NCBI RefSeq assembly: GCF_002592005.1
Contig: NZ_NVQF01000028.1
Coordinates: forward strand, 1-64,000
Length of the DNA stretch: 64,000 nucleotides
Source of the DNA: Mycolicibacterium palauense
Lineage (GTDB): Bacteria; Actinomycetota; Actinomycetes; Mycobacteriales; Mycobacteriaceae
Reading direction: 5' to 3'
Under the pieces are notes generated by a model that was given only the letters and a program-made list of their open reading frames with translations, made no database searches and was not told the DNA's origin. Numbering within the stretch: the first letter of the stretch is position 1; every line of letters starts with the position of its first letter. A program made the position numbers and the translations under genes. Positions 1-10,893 of the stretch are shown here, one piece after another.

Positions 1-90
1 GTGCCCGACGGTGTCTTCGCCACCCCCACCCGCCGGGGCCGGGGCGTAGCGGCCCCGCCGGGTGGGGGTGGCGAAGACACCGTCGGGCAC
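1..90. repeat. Near-perfect 90-bp palindrome at window start
   Basis: Bases 1-32 are the exact reverse complement of 59-90. Pairing continues inward with a single mismatch (33/58) to 41/50, leaving an eight-base loop. The palindrome lies inside the coding sequence of the GT-C-like gene and begins exactly at base 1. It may be a real cruciform-forming repeat, or a foldback artefact at a contig end. Confidence 0.9.
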
Positions 91-1137
91 CGCCAGCATC
101 GCCAGGCACGCCGCGAACGGGATGGCGGCAATGTAGAACCGCAGGAACGGAAACGTCGACCCGGAGGCATAGCTGTAGGCCTGGAAGGCCAGCACCGCAC
201 CGTAGAGCGTCACCGGCACCACCAGCATGGAGGCCTTCGGCCGGCGCCACCGCAGCGCCCCGGCCCACAACCCGATCGGGATCAGGGTCGGCGCCAGCAA
301 CATGATGCACAACCCGGCGAAGGCGAACCCCTGCGCCAGACCGGTGTTCGGCGACCCGCCCTCCTGCGCCAGGATCGCGGCGTTGCCGTACTGGGAGGTG
401 AACTGCGCGAAGGCGTCGCCGGTGATCAACCAGCTCGTCGCCGCCCACCCGACGAAGGCGGCGAACCCGGGCCCGCTGACGATGAGCAGGTCCATCAGGG
501 CCCGGCGGAACCGCGGTGCGGTGCGCGCCCGCCGGTAGGTGGTGATGCCCACCACGAGCCCGGCGGCGGCGATCGTCCCGACGGCGTCGTAGCGGGTCAG
601 GTAGGCCAGGCCCATCGCGATGCCGCCGGCCACCACCAGGTGGTGCACGTCGTCGTCGACCATCCACATGATCAGCCGGCGAACCGACCAGGTGAGGAAG
701 AAGACGAACGGCGCCTCGCTCATCCCGTTGCTGCCGTAGAAGATGATCATCGGGTTCAGCGCGAACAGGCCGGTGATGGCCAGCACGTAGGGCCGCGGCA
801 GCCCCCGGTCGGTGCCCATCGACATGATCTGCCACACCGCGCCGGCCATGAACACCGCCGACATCAGCGAGCCCGCGTACGCCCGCGCCGTCAGGTCCGG
901 CCACCACTGGCTGAGCAGGATGGCGGGGATCTCCAGCATGGCGGTCAACGGGGTGAAGATGAAACCGATGGCCGCCAGGTGCGGATCGCGGCTGAACACC
1001 ACGCTGCCCGACGCCTGGACCCGGGCGAGCGCGTCGCCCAGGATGAACCCGTGGCGCACCTGCAGCCAGTAGCCGGCGCCCGCGTACAGCGCGAACGCGG
1101 CCAGGAACAGCAGCTGCTTGCAGCGACGGTCGGTCAC
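1..1137 (-). CDS. Polytopic GT-C-like membrane glycosyltransferase, 3'-truncated by window edge
   Basis: The minus-strand frame is open from a GTG at 1137 to the window edge (379 codons, no stop). The product is strongly hydrophobic with about eight to ten membrane segments. The first outer loop carries an acidic motif (FILGDALAR), followed by NPMIIFYGSN and a YLTRYDAV loop, the general look of GT-C enzymes that use lipid-linked sugars; this family call is by resemblance only. It starts 10 bp after the stop of the GT2 gene, so it is probably the last gene of the same operon. GTG 1137 is the only plausible start in the gap. The last 30 codons lie inside a near-perfect palindrome at 1-90, so the C-terminal sequence is suspect. 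Confidence 0.6.
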   Translation of the reverse strand, partial: MTDRRCKQLLFLAAFALYAGAGYWLQVRHGFILGDALARVQASGSVVFSRDPHLAAIGFIFTPLTAMLEIPAILLSQWWPDLTARAYAGSLMSAVFMAGAVWQIMSMGTDRGLPRPYVLAITGLFALNPMIIFYGSNGMSEAPFVFFLTWSVRRLIMWMVDDDVHHLVVAGGIAMGLAYLTRYDAVGTIAAAGLVVGITTYRRARTAPRFRRALMDLLIVSGPGFAAFVGWAATSWLITGDAFAQFTSQYGNAAILAQEGGSPNTGLAQGFAFAGLCIMLLAPTLIPIGLWAGALRWRRPKASMLVVPVTLYGAVLAFQAYSYASGSTFPFLRFYIAAIPFAACLAMLAVPDGVFATPTRRGRYAPAPAGGGGEDTVGH

Positions 1138-1147
1138 GCTGACCCGC

Positions 1148-2668
1148 TCACGCCGGTTGCTGCTCGGATGCGGCATCGGGTTCCCGGCCGGGTTCCCGGC
1201 CGGCCTGCTCGCCGGGTTTGGCGGCCAGGCCGTGGAAGGTCTTCTCCCAGTAGGACGGGTTGCGCAGCAGCTGGTAGACGCCCTTGGCGGCGGCGACGCT
1301 CATCATGAGCCAGAAGACCGGCACGGTCACCGCGGCCAGCAGCAGGTCCGACCGGTCGTCCTCGCGCAGGGCGATCACGTTCATGTACAGCGTGGCGAAG
1401 TTGCCCAGCACCAGCGCGATCAACGCGGGGAAGTAGACGAACCAGGGAAACACCCTGCCGACCTCTTCGGGCTGGCCCAGGAACCACAGCAGGGTGATCA
1501 GCCAGAACGCCAGGTTGAGCACGGCGACGATGGGCGTGCCGGCCAGCACCAGGTTGAACCGCACGAAACTGCGCGGCCCGAGCGTGCGGAAGAGCTTGAC
1601 GGGCTGGCGGATGTGCACCAGCCACGTCTGCAGATAGCCCTTGTACCAGCGGGAGCGCTGCCGGATCCAGTTGATCGGGTCGCTGTTGGCCTCCTCCAGC
1701 GTGGTCGAATCCAGCACCGCGGTGTGATAGCCGGAGGCGTCGATGCGCAACCCCAGGTCGGCATCCTCGGTGACGTTGAACGGGTCCCACGAGCCGATCT
1801 CGTCGAGCACCGAGCGGCGCAGGTGATTGGAGGTGCCGCCCAACGGGATCGGCGAGGTGGTGGTCATCATGCCGGGCAGCAGATACCCGAACCACAGACC
1901 GTACTCGGCGGTGAACCATGCGGTCAGGATGTTCTGGTGGCCGTTGTGATAGACGAGTTTGGCCTGCACACAGGCGATGTCGTCGGGCAACCGGCGGAAC
2001 GCGGCGGCCACCCGGCGCAGCTGCAGCGGCTCGGGCAGGTCCTCCGCGTCATAGATGGTGACGATCTCCCCGGTGGCGAAGAACAGCCCGTAGTTGCAGG
2101 CCTTGGGCTTGGTGCGCGGTTCGGCGGGGGGCACCAGCAGGATGGTGATCATCTCCGAGTTCGCGCAACCGCGGGCGGCGTCGATGGTGACCTCGTCGTC
2201 GGCCTCCAGCAGCAGCAGCACCTGCAGTTTGTCCGCCGGGTACTCCAGCGCAGCCATCGCCCCGATCAGGTCACCCACCACTTCGGGTTCGTTGTAGGCC
2301 GGCACCAGGATGGTGTAGCGCGGCAGCTCGTCGTCGGGGATCGCCCGGGCCTGTTCGTCGCTGATCACGATCGGCCGCGAGGCCAGGCCGTCCTTGAAGA
2401 TCAGCACCCGGTCGATCATGGTCAGCACGTAGGCCAGGGTGCACAGCCCGATCAGCACCACCGCGGTGGGCTCCCAACTCCACCAGGCGAACCCGATCGT
2501 GATGATCACCAGTGACCCCGCCAGCGCCTTCTGCCAGCCCAGCGCCGCCACCGCCGCCGACTGCAGCGGGTGCTGCTCGCGCAGTCCGTTGATCGCCTGG
2601 TACAGCGCGAACTGCCGCTCCTCCTCGGTGGCCGTGTCGGGTGACAGCGGCAGCGCCGGGGCGCTCAC
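1148..2668 (-). CDS. Processive family 2 glycosyltransferase (BcsA/CesA-like, no PilZ)
   Basis: A membrane synthase that probably polymerises a beta-linked polysaccharide from a nucleotide sugar. In order it shows two N-terminal membrane segments (about residues 70-112), the GT-A core beginning TILVPAYNEPEVV, an acidic LLLEADDE strand, the DxD-type motif YDAEDLPEP, TEDADLGLRI (TED) and QRSRWYKGYLQ (QxxRW), then four or so C-terminal membrane segments. These are the signature motifs of cellulose/hyaluronan-type processive GT2 enzymes. At 506 aa it is shorter than BcsA and has no PilZ c-di-GMP domain. Its start overlaps the stop of the upstream exosortase-like gene by 4 bp, indicating translational coupling. 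The product sugar cannot be read from the sequence. Confidence 0.85.
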   Translation of the reverse strand: MSAPALPLSPDTATEEERQFALYQAINGLREQHPLQSAAVAALGWQKALAGSLVIITIGFAWWSWEPTAVVLIGLCTLAYVLTMIDRVLIFKDGLASRPIVISDEQARAIPDDELPRYTILVPAYNEPEVVGDLIGAMAALEYPADKLQVLLLLEADDEVTIDAARGCANSEMITILLVPPAEPRTKPKACNYGLFFATGEIVTIYDAEDLPEPLQLRRVAAAFRRLPDDIACVQAKLVYHNGHQNILTAWFTAEYGLWFGYLLPGMMTTTSPIPLGGTSNHLRRSVLDEIGSWDPFNVTEDADLGLRIDASGYHTAVLDSTTLEEANSDPINWIRQRSRWYKGYLQTWLVHIRQPVKLFRTLGPRSFVRFNLVLAGTPIVAVLNLAFWLITLLWFLGQPEEVGRVFPWFVYFPALIALVLGNFATLYMNVIALREDDRSDLLLAAVTVPVFWLMMSVAAAKGVYQLLRNPSYWEKTFHGLAAKPGEQAGREPGREPDAASEQQPA

Positions 2669-4197
2669 GGCCCGGCCCCGCCGGCCTGCAGCTGGGCGCG
2701 GACCAGGGCACGGCCGAAACCGGTCAGCAGTTCATCGTCCTTGTAGCGGTGCTCCGTGTCGGTCTCGGCCGCGTTGCCGCGGAACAGAATCGTCAGCATC
2801 GAGGCCAGGGTCGGCCCCACGGCACCGGTCGGGCGCGGGAACGGCGCCCAGTCCTCATGGTTGTCCACGGCGACCACCAGCACCCGCTGGGTCAGTTCGC
2901 CGTCGCTCCACGTCCACAGCAGCGCCTCCCAGGTCACCAGGATCCGGTCGTCCACGGCCGAGAACAGGTCGGCGGTCACGCCGCTTCCCAGGTCGACCGG
3001 CTCCGGCGGGCTCAGCCGGGCTCCCTCGAGCCGGTAGATCAGCCGGGGCGGGTAGGTGTTCAGAGAGAACGGGCGCCGGGTTACCGTCGTGTCCACGACG
3101 AGAGTGCGGGGGCGGGCGAATTTGTCGTACCGGCCCTCGCCGACGTCCTGCACCATCAGCTGCCGGGTCAGGGCGGATCCGCGGCCGTAGAGGCGGGTGA
3201 CCCACTCGTACCGGACCGTCTCGGCGACATGCCAGCCCGGCGGCGCCGCCGGGGGCGCGTCGAACCGCAGCGACGGATTGGTGTAGACCCGGGCGAAGCC
3301 GGTATCGGGTACCCGCACCAACGACAACGCGATCGCGACGGCCAGCACCACCGGCAGCGCCGACCAGACCTGGCTGGCGGCAAGCGGCTCCACCCTGCGC
3401 TCGAGCAGTCGCTTGGCGCGCCCGCGCCGGGAGCCGAAGAACACCGCCACCATCACCAGGACGACCGCGGTCAGGGTGGGGATGAACTGGAAGGCCGCCA
3501 GGGGGGCGTCGGGGAACAGCCACGCCATCAGCCCCAGGGTGGCCAGGCCCACCCCCCACGCCGCCACCGACGCGAAGAACCCGCGGTCGACGGTGCGGCC
3601 CGTGCCGATCCCGGTGGCCACTGCGGCGACGATCAGGGTCGTCATGCCGGCCGCGATCCGGTTTCCGCCCAACAGGATCACCGTGAGCAGATACGGCAGC
3701 GGGAACACCATGAAGCACATGACCCACACCCAGGCGAACCGGATCACCGGCCGCAGACCGAAGAGCACGATTGCCGAGCTCAGCACGAACAGCACCAGGG
3801 CCACCAGGTCCAGGCGCAGCAGGTAGTAGTACTGCGAATAGCGATTCAGCAGGACCGCGTGCAGCATCAGCGCCAGCACCAGGCCCATGGTCCCGACGAT
3901 CAGATCGGTCTGGCGGTCGTGGATCGGAAGTTCGGTGCGGCGGCGCCGGGCCACCCCCTGCGCGGCCATGACGGCGACGACGGGCACGATCCACACGTAG
4001 CTGCCCATGGCTCCGGCCGCCGTGGCCGCGATGGTCCTGTCGATGGTCTCGTGGAAGGCCAGCACGGTCACGATCGCGATGAACGACCACCGCAGGATCA
4101 GCCGGTACACCGGGTGCAGGGAGTGCAGGAACGGCGTCGTGGCCTTGGGCGGTTGCGGCGCCTCGATCACCGGAGTGCTCCCGGTCATCTCACTCAC
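2665..4197 (-). CDS. Exosortase-like polytopic membrane protein with EpsI-like tail
   Basis: 510 aa. Residues about 30-300 are polytopic (roughly eight membrane segments), with a conserved-looking stretch HDRQTDLIVG and a later GLRPVIRF...FPLPYLL, which resembles the Pro-Leu-Pro segment of exosortase/archaeosortase families. The C-terminal 200 residues form a soluble domain similar in character to EpsI-type exosortase partners. The CSG-type catalytic Cys expected of exosortases is not visible, so it may be a non-catalytic or unrelated assembly protein. It sits between the BcsB-like and GT2 genes with 4- to 8-bp overlaps, so it very likely works with them in polysaccharide production or export. 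The family call is tentative; the membrane protein call is firm. Confidence 0.6.
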   Translation of the reverse strand: MSEMTGSTPVIEAPQPPKATTPFLHSLHPVYRLILRWSFIAIVTVLAFHETIDRTIAATAAGAMGSYVWIVPVVAVMAAQGVARRRRTELPIHDRQTDLIVGTMGLVLALMLHAVLLNRYSQYYYLLRLDLVALVLFVLSSAIVLFGLRPVIRFAWVWVMCFMVFPLPYLLTVILLGGNRIAAGMTTLIVAAVATGIGTGRTVDRGFFASVAAWGVGLATLGLMAWLFPDAPLAAFQFIPTLTAVVLVMVAVFFGSRRGRAKRLLERRVEPLAASQVWSALPVVLAVAIALSLVRVPDTGFARVYTNPSLRFDAPPAAPPGWHVAETVRYEWVTRLYGRGSALTRQLMVQDVGEGRYDKFARPRTLVVDTTVTRRPFSLNTYPPRLIYRLEGARLSPPEPVDLGSGVTADLFSAVDDRILVTWEALLWTWSDGELTQRVLVVAVDNHEDWAPFPRPTGAVGPTLASMLTILFRGNAAETDTEHRYKDDELLTGFGRALVRAQLQAGGAGP

Positions 4198-6214
4198 CCG
4201 GTTTCGTGCGCCGGGACCGCAGCACGATCCACAGCCCGCCGAGCAGCACCACGAGCATCACCAGGGCGCCGAACGCCCAGTAGACGATGCGCTGGTCATC
4301 GCCCTCACCGGTGATCGGCGCGGCGGTCTGCACCGCGCTCGGCACGATCAGCGGGTCGCGTCCGGGCACGGACACCACCGCCGTGCCGTCGATCACCGAC
4401 CACCGGCGCGGGTCGGCGTCCAGCCAGCGCAGCAGCTCGTCCAGTTGGGCTGCATCGCGGTTGGACGTGGCCACCAGCAGCGTGCGCTCGTTCTCGGTGA
4501 GGGTGAGCAACGAGCCGAACCGAACCCCGGGTTCCAGGGTCAGGGTGGTGGGGTTGCCGTCGGCGTCGACCACCTCGACGGTCATCGGCACGGTCTCGGG
4601 AGCCGAGATCGGCAGCCGTATGTCGGTGTCCTGCCAGCCGTCCGGCGTGATCAGCACCGCCGGGCCGGGCGAGTCGATGGCCTCCCGGAGCGGCATCACC
4701 ACCGGGTCGACCGGCAGCGCGCTGAGCCGCTGCAGCCCTGTCATGATCTGCACGGCGCGGACCGTGTCGGCATAGGCGTCGGCGTTGATCCCCACCGCGA
4801 CACGGGGCATCAGCGCCTGGGGCAGCGACTGGAAGCCCTCCGGCACCGGGGGGCGGGCCGGGGTGCTCTGCACGGCCGTGGATCCGTCGATGACGAGGGC
4901 GATCGGCTGGAACTCGCCGCAGCGGCCGGTGTTGCCGGAGATGTTCACCTGGACGTTGAGCGTGGTGTAGCGCTTGAGCAGCCGATCCGGAATGTCGACC
5001 CAGCGGTCGATGACACCGCTGGGGTCGGCCGGCCACTGGGCGACCGTCTCGCCCGCGATCGAGGCGAGCACCTGCCCGCCGATCGCCGCCGGCAGCGGGG
5101 TGTAGGTCCCGACCAGGTGGACCCGCAGATTCTTGACGGGATGACCCAGCCGCGTCTGGTCCAGGGCGATACCGACCTGGGGGTTCAGCGCGACAGCATT
5201 GACGCCGGGCTGGCCGAGTTCCCGGATGGTCGTCAGGTTCCCGGGCAGCTGGGGCACCGAGCGCAGCGGCCCGATGACCGCCTTGGAGCTGACGGCGAAC
5301 TGCGCCACCGTGCTGGTGATCAGGCGGGTCTGGTTGGCCAATTCGTTGGGCCCGCCCGATACCAGCAAAGCCGGCATTTCGGATTCCGCGCCGAACAGGG
5401 AAACCCCGTTGTCGGCGCTTTGCACCACCGCGATATGCCGTTCGAACGGGCCGGTATCCCCGACCGGCGGGCTGGTGGGGTCCGCCAGCTGCTCCACCGT
5501 GATCGTCGGATTCTGTTTTCCGTAGTAGGCGGCGATCGACGTGGCGAGCTTGACCACCGCATCGGACTCGGCCTGCGAGGGCTCGGGGCCCACGAAGATC
5601 GTCAGCGCCCGCAGCACGGGCGGCAGGAAGTCCGCGACGGTGCTCGGCCTGGTCTCCACCCCGGTGAAGCTGACCGTGACGTCGGTCAGCCGCAGCGGGT
5701 TGGTCGGGTCCACGCAGTATCCGTCCTCGGGCATCAGATATCCGCGCAGCAGCAGGGTCACCGAGTTGTCGGTGACCCGCACCCCCGTCAGCGGGATGAT
5801 CAGTGGCCCCGGGGGCCCCGGCGGAATGTCGACGCGGGCCAGCACCCTGTCGTCCTGGGTGACGGTGACCGTTGCGCTGCGCACGTAGACCGGCAACTGG
5901 GCGGTGACGTTGAGCGTCGAGGGGGTCATACCGCGCGGCACCGGCAGGGTCAGCGTGGCGGTGCCGATCTGCCCGTACAGGGCCAGGTCAGCGTCCGAGC
6001 CCAGGTCCACCAGGGACAGGGTCGGAGAGTCGGCGAGCACCGAGGCGTCCGCGGAGTCATCCCCGGGCGCCGCGGAGGCGGGCGCGAGCGTCACCCCCGT
6101 CATCACCGTGACGATCACCGTGAGCAGTGCCAGGACGGCGGCAAACCGCGCCGTGGTCCATTTCCGCGACAACATCGCGTAAAGAGTAAACGGAGATTCG
6201 CTGCGATTACCCAT
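4190..6214 (-). CDS. BcsB-like exported polysaccharide synthase partner
   Basis: 674 aa. An N-terminal signal/anchor follows a short basic stretch (hydrophobic core about residues 22-45, ending SASA). A long beta-rich extracytoplasmic region (about 50-630) and one C-terminal membrane helix before RSRRTKPGE complete it. This is the layout of the cellulose synthase subunit BcsB, which docks on the GT2 synthase and guides the glycan outside the membrane. It is the first gene of the minus-strand operon and overlaps the next gene by 8 bp. The ATG at 6214 has GGTGG close upstream; ATG 6175 is an alternative that leaves the signal sequence intact. BcsB in cellulose producers binds no c-di-GMP despite older names. 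Confidence 0.75.
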   Translation of the reverse strand: MGNRSESPFTLYAMLSRKWTTARFAAVLALLTVIVTVMTGVTLAPASAAPGDDSADASVLADSPTLSLVDLGSDADLALYGQIGTATLTLPVPRGMTPSTLNVTAQLPVYVRSATVTVTQDDRVLARVDIPPGPPGPLIIPLTGVRVTDNSVTLLLRGYLMPEDGYCVDPTNPLRLTDVTVSFTGVETRPSTVADFLPPVLRALTIFVGPEPSQAESDAVVKLATSIAAYYGKQNPTITVEQLADPTSPPVGDTGPFERHIAVVQSADNGVSLFGAESEMPALLVSGGPNELANQTRLITSTVAQFAVSSKAVIGPLRSVPQLPGNLTTIRELGQPGVNAVALNPQVGIALDQTRLGHPVKNLRVHLVGTYTPLPAAIGGQVLASIAGETVAQWPADPSGVIDRWVDIPDRLLKRYTTLNVQVNISGNTGRCGEFQPIALVIDGSTAVQSTPARPPVPEGFQSLPQALMPRVAVGINADAYADTVRAVQIMTGLQRLSALPVDPVVMPLREAIDSPGPAVLITPDGWQDTDIRLPISAPETVPMTVEVVDADGNPTTLTLEPGVRFGSLLTLTENERTLLVATSNRDAAQLDELLRWLDADPRRWSVIDGTAVVSVPGRDPLIVPSAVQTAAPITGEGDDQRIVYWAFGALVMLVVLLGGLWIVLRSRRTKPGE

Positions 6215-6261
6215 TAAGCCACCGAAACGTCACAAACCCTCCGGGGCCATTTCGGCGAACC

Positions 6262-6315
6262 ATTGTTTGGTTGCCTTTCTCAACAATACATGGAGATCAG
6301 CTAACCGAATCTCCA
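6262..6315. promoter_or_regulatory. Inverted repeats upstream of the BcsB-like operon
   Basis: Two inverted repeats lie in an AT-rich patch: ATTGTT (6262-6267) with AACAAT (6282-6287), and TGGAGAT (6291-6297) with ATCTCCA (6309-6315). They lie 50-100 bp before the first gene of the polysaccharide operon, where promoter and operator would be expected. No convincing -35/-10 pair is seen. Confidence 0.3.
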
Positions 6316-6329
6316 AGAAACTCACGAGC

Positions 6330-6364
6330 AAAAAGGCCCCGGCACGCTCCGCGCACCGGGGCCC
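6330..6364 (-). terminator. Intrinsic terminator of the S10 ribosomal operon
   Basis: Read on the minus strand, a GC stem (GGCCCCGG at 6356-6363 pairing with CCGGGGCC at 6335-6342) is followed at once by five T. It lies about 60 bp after the rpsQ stop codon and before the polysaccharide operon. Confidence 0.85.
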
Positions 6365-6400
6365 TTTGTTTCCGCTCCACCCTCGCGGGCGCAGCTACTT

Positions 6401-6437
6401 CTTCGCGCGTACTACTTCGCGCGTACTACTTCGCTCG
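6401..6437. repeat. 14-bp tandem duplication at the rpsQ stop codon
   Basis: The unit CTTCGCGCGTACTA occurs at 6401-6414 and 6415-6428, followed by a partial third copy. The second unit contains the rpsQ TAG stop, so the duplication extends the 3' end of the gene into the spacer without altering the protein. Confidence 0.85.
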
Positions 6438-6734
6438 TTCCAGGATCTCGACCAGGCGCCACCGCTTGGTGGCCGAGGTCGGCCTGGTCTCCATCAGAGA
6501 CACGCGATCGCCGATGCCGGCGTCGCCGTTCTCGTCATGGGCCTTGACCTTCTTGGTGGTCCGGATGATCTTGCCGTAGAGCGGGTGGCTCTTGCGATCC
6601 TCCAACTCGACCACGATGGTCTTCTGCATCTTGTCGCTGACGACATAGCCGATGGCGGTCTTGCGACGGCCGCGCGGCTTCTCGGTGCGCGGGGTGTGCT
6701 TGGGACCCTGCGCCTTGTCTTGTGTTGCAGCCAT
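6426..6734 (-). CDS. rpsQ: 30S ribosomal protein S17
   Basis: 102 aa. It binds 16S rRNA helices near the 5' domain during early 30S assembly. The core ([16 protein letters not shown], then HPLYGKII and a [10 protein letters not shown] loop) is the S17 OB-fold, preceded by a basic 25-residue extension typical of mycobacterial S17. Its ATG follows directly on the rpmC stop codon. It is the last gene of the S10 operon, with a terminator just downstream. Confidence 0.98.
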   Translation of the reverse strand: MAATQDKAQGPKHTPRTEKPRGRRKTAIGYVVSDKMQKTIVVELEDRKSHPLYGKIIRTTKKVKAHDENGDAGIGDRVSLMETRPTSATKRWRLVEILERAK

Positions 6735-6968
6735 TTACGCTTCCTCACCAACGGGTCCGGAGGCCAGACCCAGTTCACGTTCGCGCAGCACCGTGTAGAC
6801 GCGCGCGATTTCCTGGCGCACCGTGCGCAACCGACGATTGTTGTCGAGCTGCCCGGTAGCCATCTGGAAGCGCAGGTTGAACAGCTCTTCCTTCGACTCG
6901 CGCAGGCGATCGGTCAACTCGTCGTCGTTGAGCTCGCGCAGTTCGCCAGCGGAAATACCCACTGCCAT
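6735..6968 (-). CDS. rpmC: 50S ribosomal protein L29
   Basis: 77 aa; a two-helix protein at the polypeptide exit tunnel that helps dock trigger factor and SRP. Recognised by [10 protein letters not shown], the [10 protein letters not shown] motif and [17 protein letters not shown]. Its start overlaps the rplP stop by one base and its stop abuts the rpsQ start, so the three are tightly coupled. Confidence 0.98.
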   Translation of the reverse strand: MAVGISAGELRELNDDELTDRLRESKEELFNLRFQMATGQLDNNRRLRTVRQEIARVYTVLRERELGLASGPVGEEA

Positions 6969-7384
6969 CAGAACTGCTCCTCTCGGGTAACGATGCGTGC
7001 CTTGATCGGCAGCTTGTGAATCGCGCGGGTCAGTGCCGCGCGAGCGGTTTCTTCATTGGGGTAGCTCAGCTCGAACAGCACGCGCCCGGGCTTGACGTTG
7101 GCCACCCACCACTCCGGCGAACCCTTACCCGAACCCATGCGGGTCTCGGCGGGCTTCTTGGTCAGCGGACGGTCCGGGAAGATGTTGATCCACACCTTGC
7201 CGCCACGCTTGATGTGCCGGTTGATCGCGATACGGGCAGACTCGATCTGCCGGTTGGTGATGTAGGCATGCTCCAGTGCCTGGATGCCGTAATCGCCGAA
7301 CGCGACCGTGGTGCCGCCACTGGCGGTACCGCGCTGCTTCGGGTGGTGCTGCTTGCGGTGCTTGACCTTGCGGGGAATCAGCAT
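6968..7384 (-). CDS. rplP: 50S ribosomal protein L16
   Basis: 138 aa; sits near the peptidyl-transferase centre and the A-site tRNA elbow. The sequence starts [13 protein letters not shown] and carries the [19 protein letters not shown] and [12 protein letters not shown] motifs that are diagnostic of L16. Length is normal. It lies 5 bp after rpsC and overlaps rpmC by one base. Confidence 0.99.
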   Translation of the reverse strand: MLIPRKVKHRKQHHPKQRGTASGGTTVAFGDYGIQALEHAYITNRQIESARIAINRHIKRGGKVWINIFPDRPLTKKPAETRMGSGKGSPEWWVANVKPGRVLFELSYPNEETARAALTRAIHKLPIKARIVTREEQF

Positions 7385-7389
7385 GACTC

Positions 7390-9022
<1,633 letters not shown>

Positions 9023-9051
9023 CGCTACTTCTCCCTAATCCTCTACCGGCC

Positions 9052-9888
<837 letters not shown>

Positions 9889-9928
9889 ATCAGTTCAAAT
9901 CCTCTTATGTCCCTTGATCGGCGCTGGG

Positions 9929-10231
9929 TCAGGCCGGCGCGCCGAACAGGTCGATCGGCTTGCTGCCGGGTGCCAGGGTCACAATCGCGCGCTTGGTGCT
10001 CTTGCGCGTGCCGTAGCCGGTGCGGGTCCGCTTGCGCTTACCGTGCCGGTTCGCGGTGTTCACCGACTCGACCTTGACGGAGAAGATCTTCTCGATCGCG
10101 ATCTTGATCTGCGTCTTGTTCGAATCCGGGTGCACCACGAAGGTGTACACGTTGTCCTCGATGAGCCCGTACGACTTCTCCGAGATGACCGGAGCCAGGA
10201 TGATGTCGCGGGGGTCGGTCACGGTCGCCAT
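9929..10231 (-). CDS. rplW: 50S ribosomal protein L23
   Basis: 100 aa; exit-tunnel protein that docks trigger factor. Recognised by [32 protein letters not shown] and [22 protein letters not shown]. Its start overlaps the rplD stop by one base. Confidence 0.98.
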   Translation of the reverse strand: MATVTDPRDIILAPVISEKSYGLIEDNVYTFVVHPDSNKTQIKIAIEKIFSVKVESVNTANRHGKRKRTRTGYGTRKSTKRAIVTLAPGSKPIDLFGAPA

Positions 10232-10893
10232 CAGGCCGACACCTCCTCTTTCTGCGCCTTGGTGGCACCGGCGATGTAGGCGTCCAGGGCCTCCACCGAG
10301 AACACCACGTCGTCGGCGTTGAGCACGTCGTAGGTGTTGAGCTGGTCCGGCGAGATCACGTGCACACCGGGCAGGTTGCGGACGCTCTTGGCACCGACCT
10401 CGTCGGAACGGCCGATCACCAGCAGCACCTTGCGGTTGGGGGTCAGCGTCTCCAGGAACGCACGGGCGCTCTTGGTCGACGGGGTCTGACCGCTGATCAC
10501 CTCGGTGACGGCGTGGATCCGCTCGTTGCGCGCCCGGTCCGAGAGCGCCCCGCGCAGCGCGGCGGCGATCATCTTCTTCGGGGTGCGCTGGCTGTAGTCA
10601 CGCGGCTTTGGGCCGTGCACGGTGCCACCGCCGGTGAACTGCGGAGCCCGGGTCGAACCCTGGCGCGCGCGGCCGGTGCCCTTCTGCCGGTAGGGCTTAC
10701 GGCCGCCACCGGAGACCTCGCCGCGGGTCTTGGTCGAGTGGGTGCCCTGACGCGCGGCGGCGAGCTGGGCCGTCACCACCTGATGCATCAGCGCGATGTT
10801 CGGCTCGACGTCGAAGAGGGCAGCCGGTAGTTCCACCGTGCCGCCGGACTTGCCGTCCGGGGTGCGGACGTCAATCGTGAGCGTGGATGCCAT
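10231..10893 (-). CDS. rplD: 50S ribosomal protein L4
   Basis: 220 aa. L4 assembles 23S rRNA and projects a loop into the exit tunnel; in E. coli it also represses this operon, which cannot be judged here. The tunnel loop ([20 protein letters not shown]) and [16 protein letters not shown] are clear. Its start overlaps the rplC stop by one base. Confidence 0.98.
   Translation of the reverse strand: MASTLTIDVRTPDGKSGGTVELPAALFDVEPNIALMHQVVTAQLAAARQGTHSTKTRGEVSGGGRKPYRQKGTGRARQGSTRAPQFTGGGTVHGPKPRDYSQRTPKKMIAAALRGALSDRARNERIHAVTEVISGQTPSTKSARAFLETLTPNRKVLLVIGRSDEVGAKSVRNLPGVHVISPDQLNTYDVLNADDVVFSVEALDAYIAGATKAQKEEVSA

Noticed and set aside
1..1308. Plus-strand reading frame at the window start
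   Set aside because: It is the complement of the membrane protein and translates to Arg/Gly/His/Pro-rich sequence without domains.
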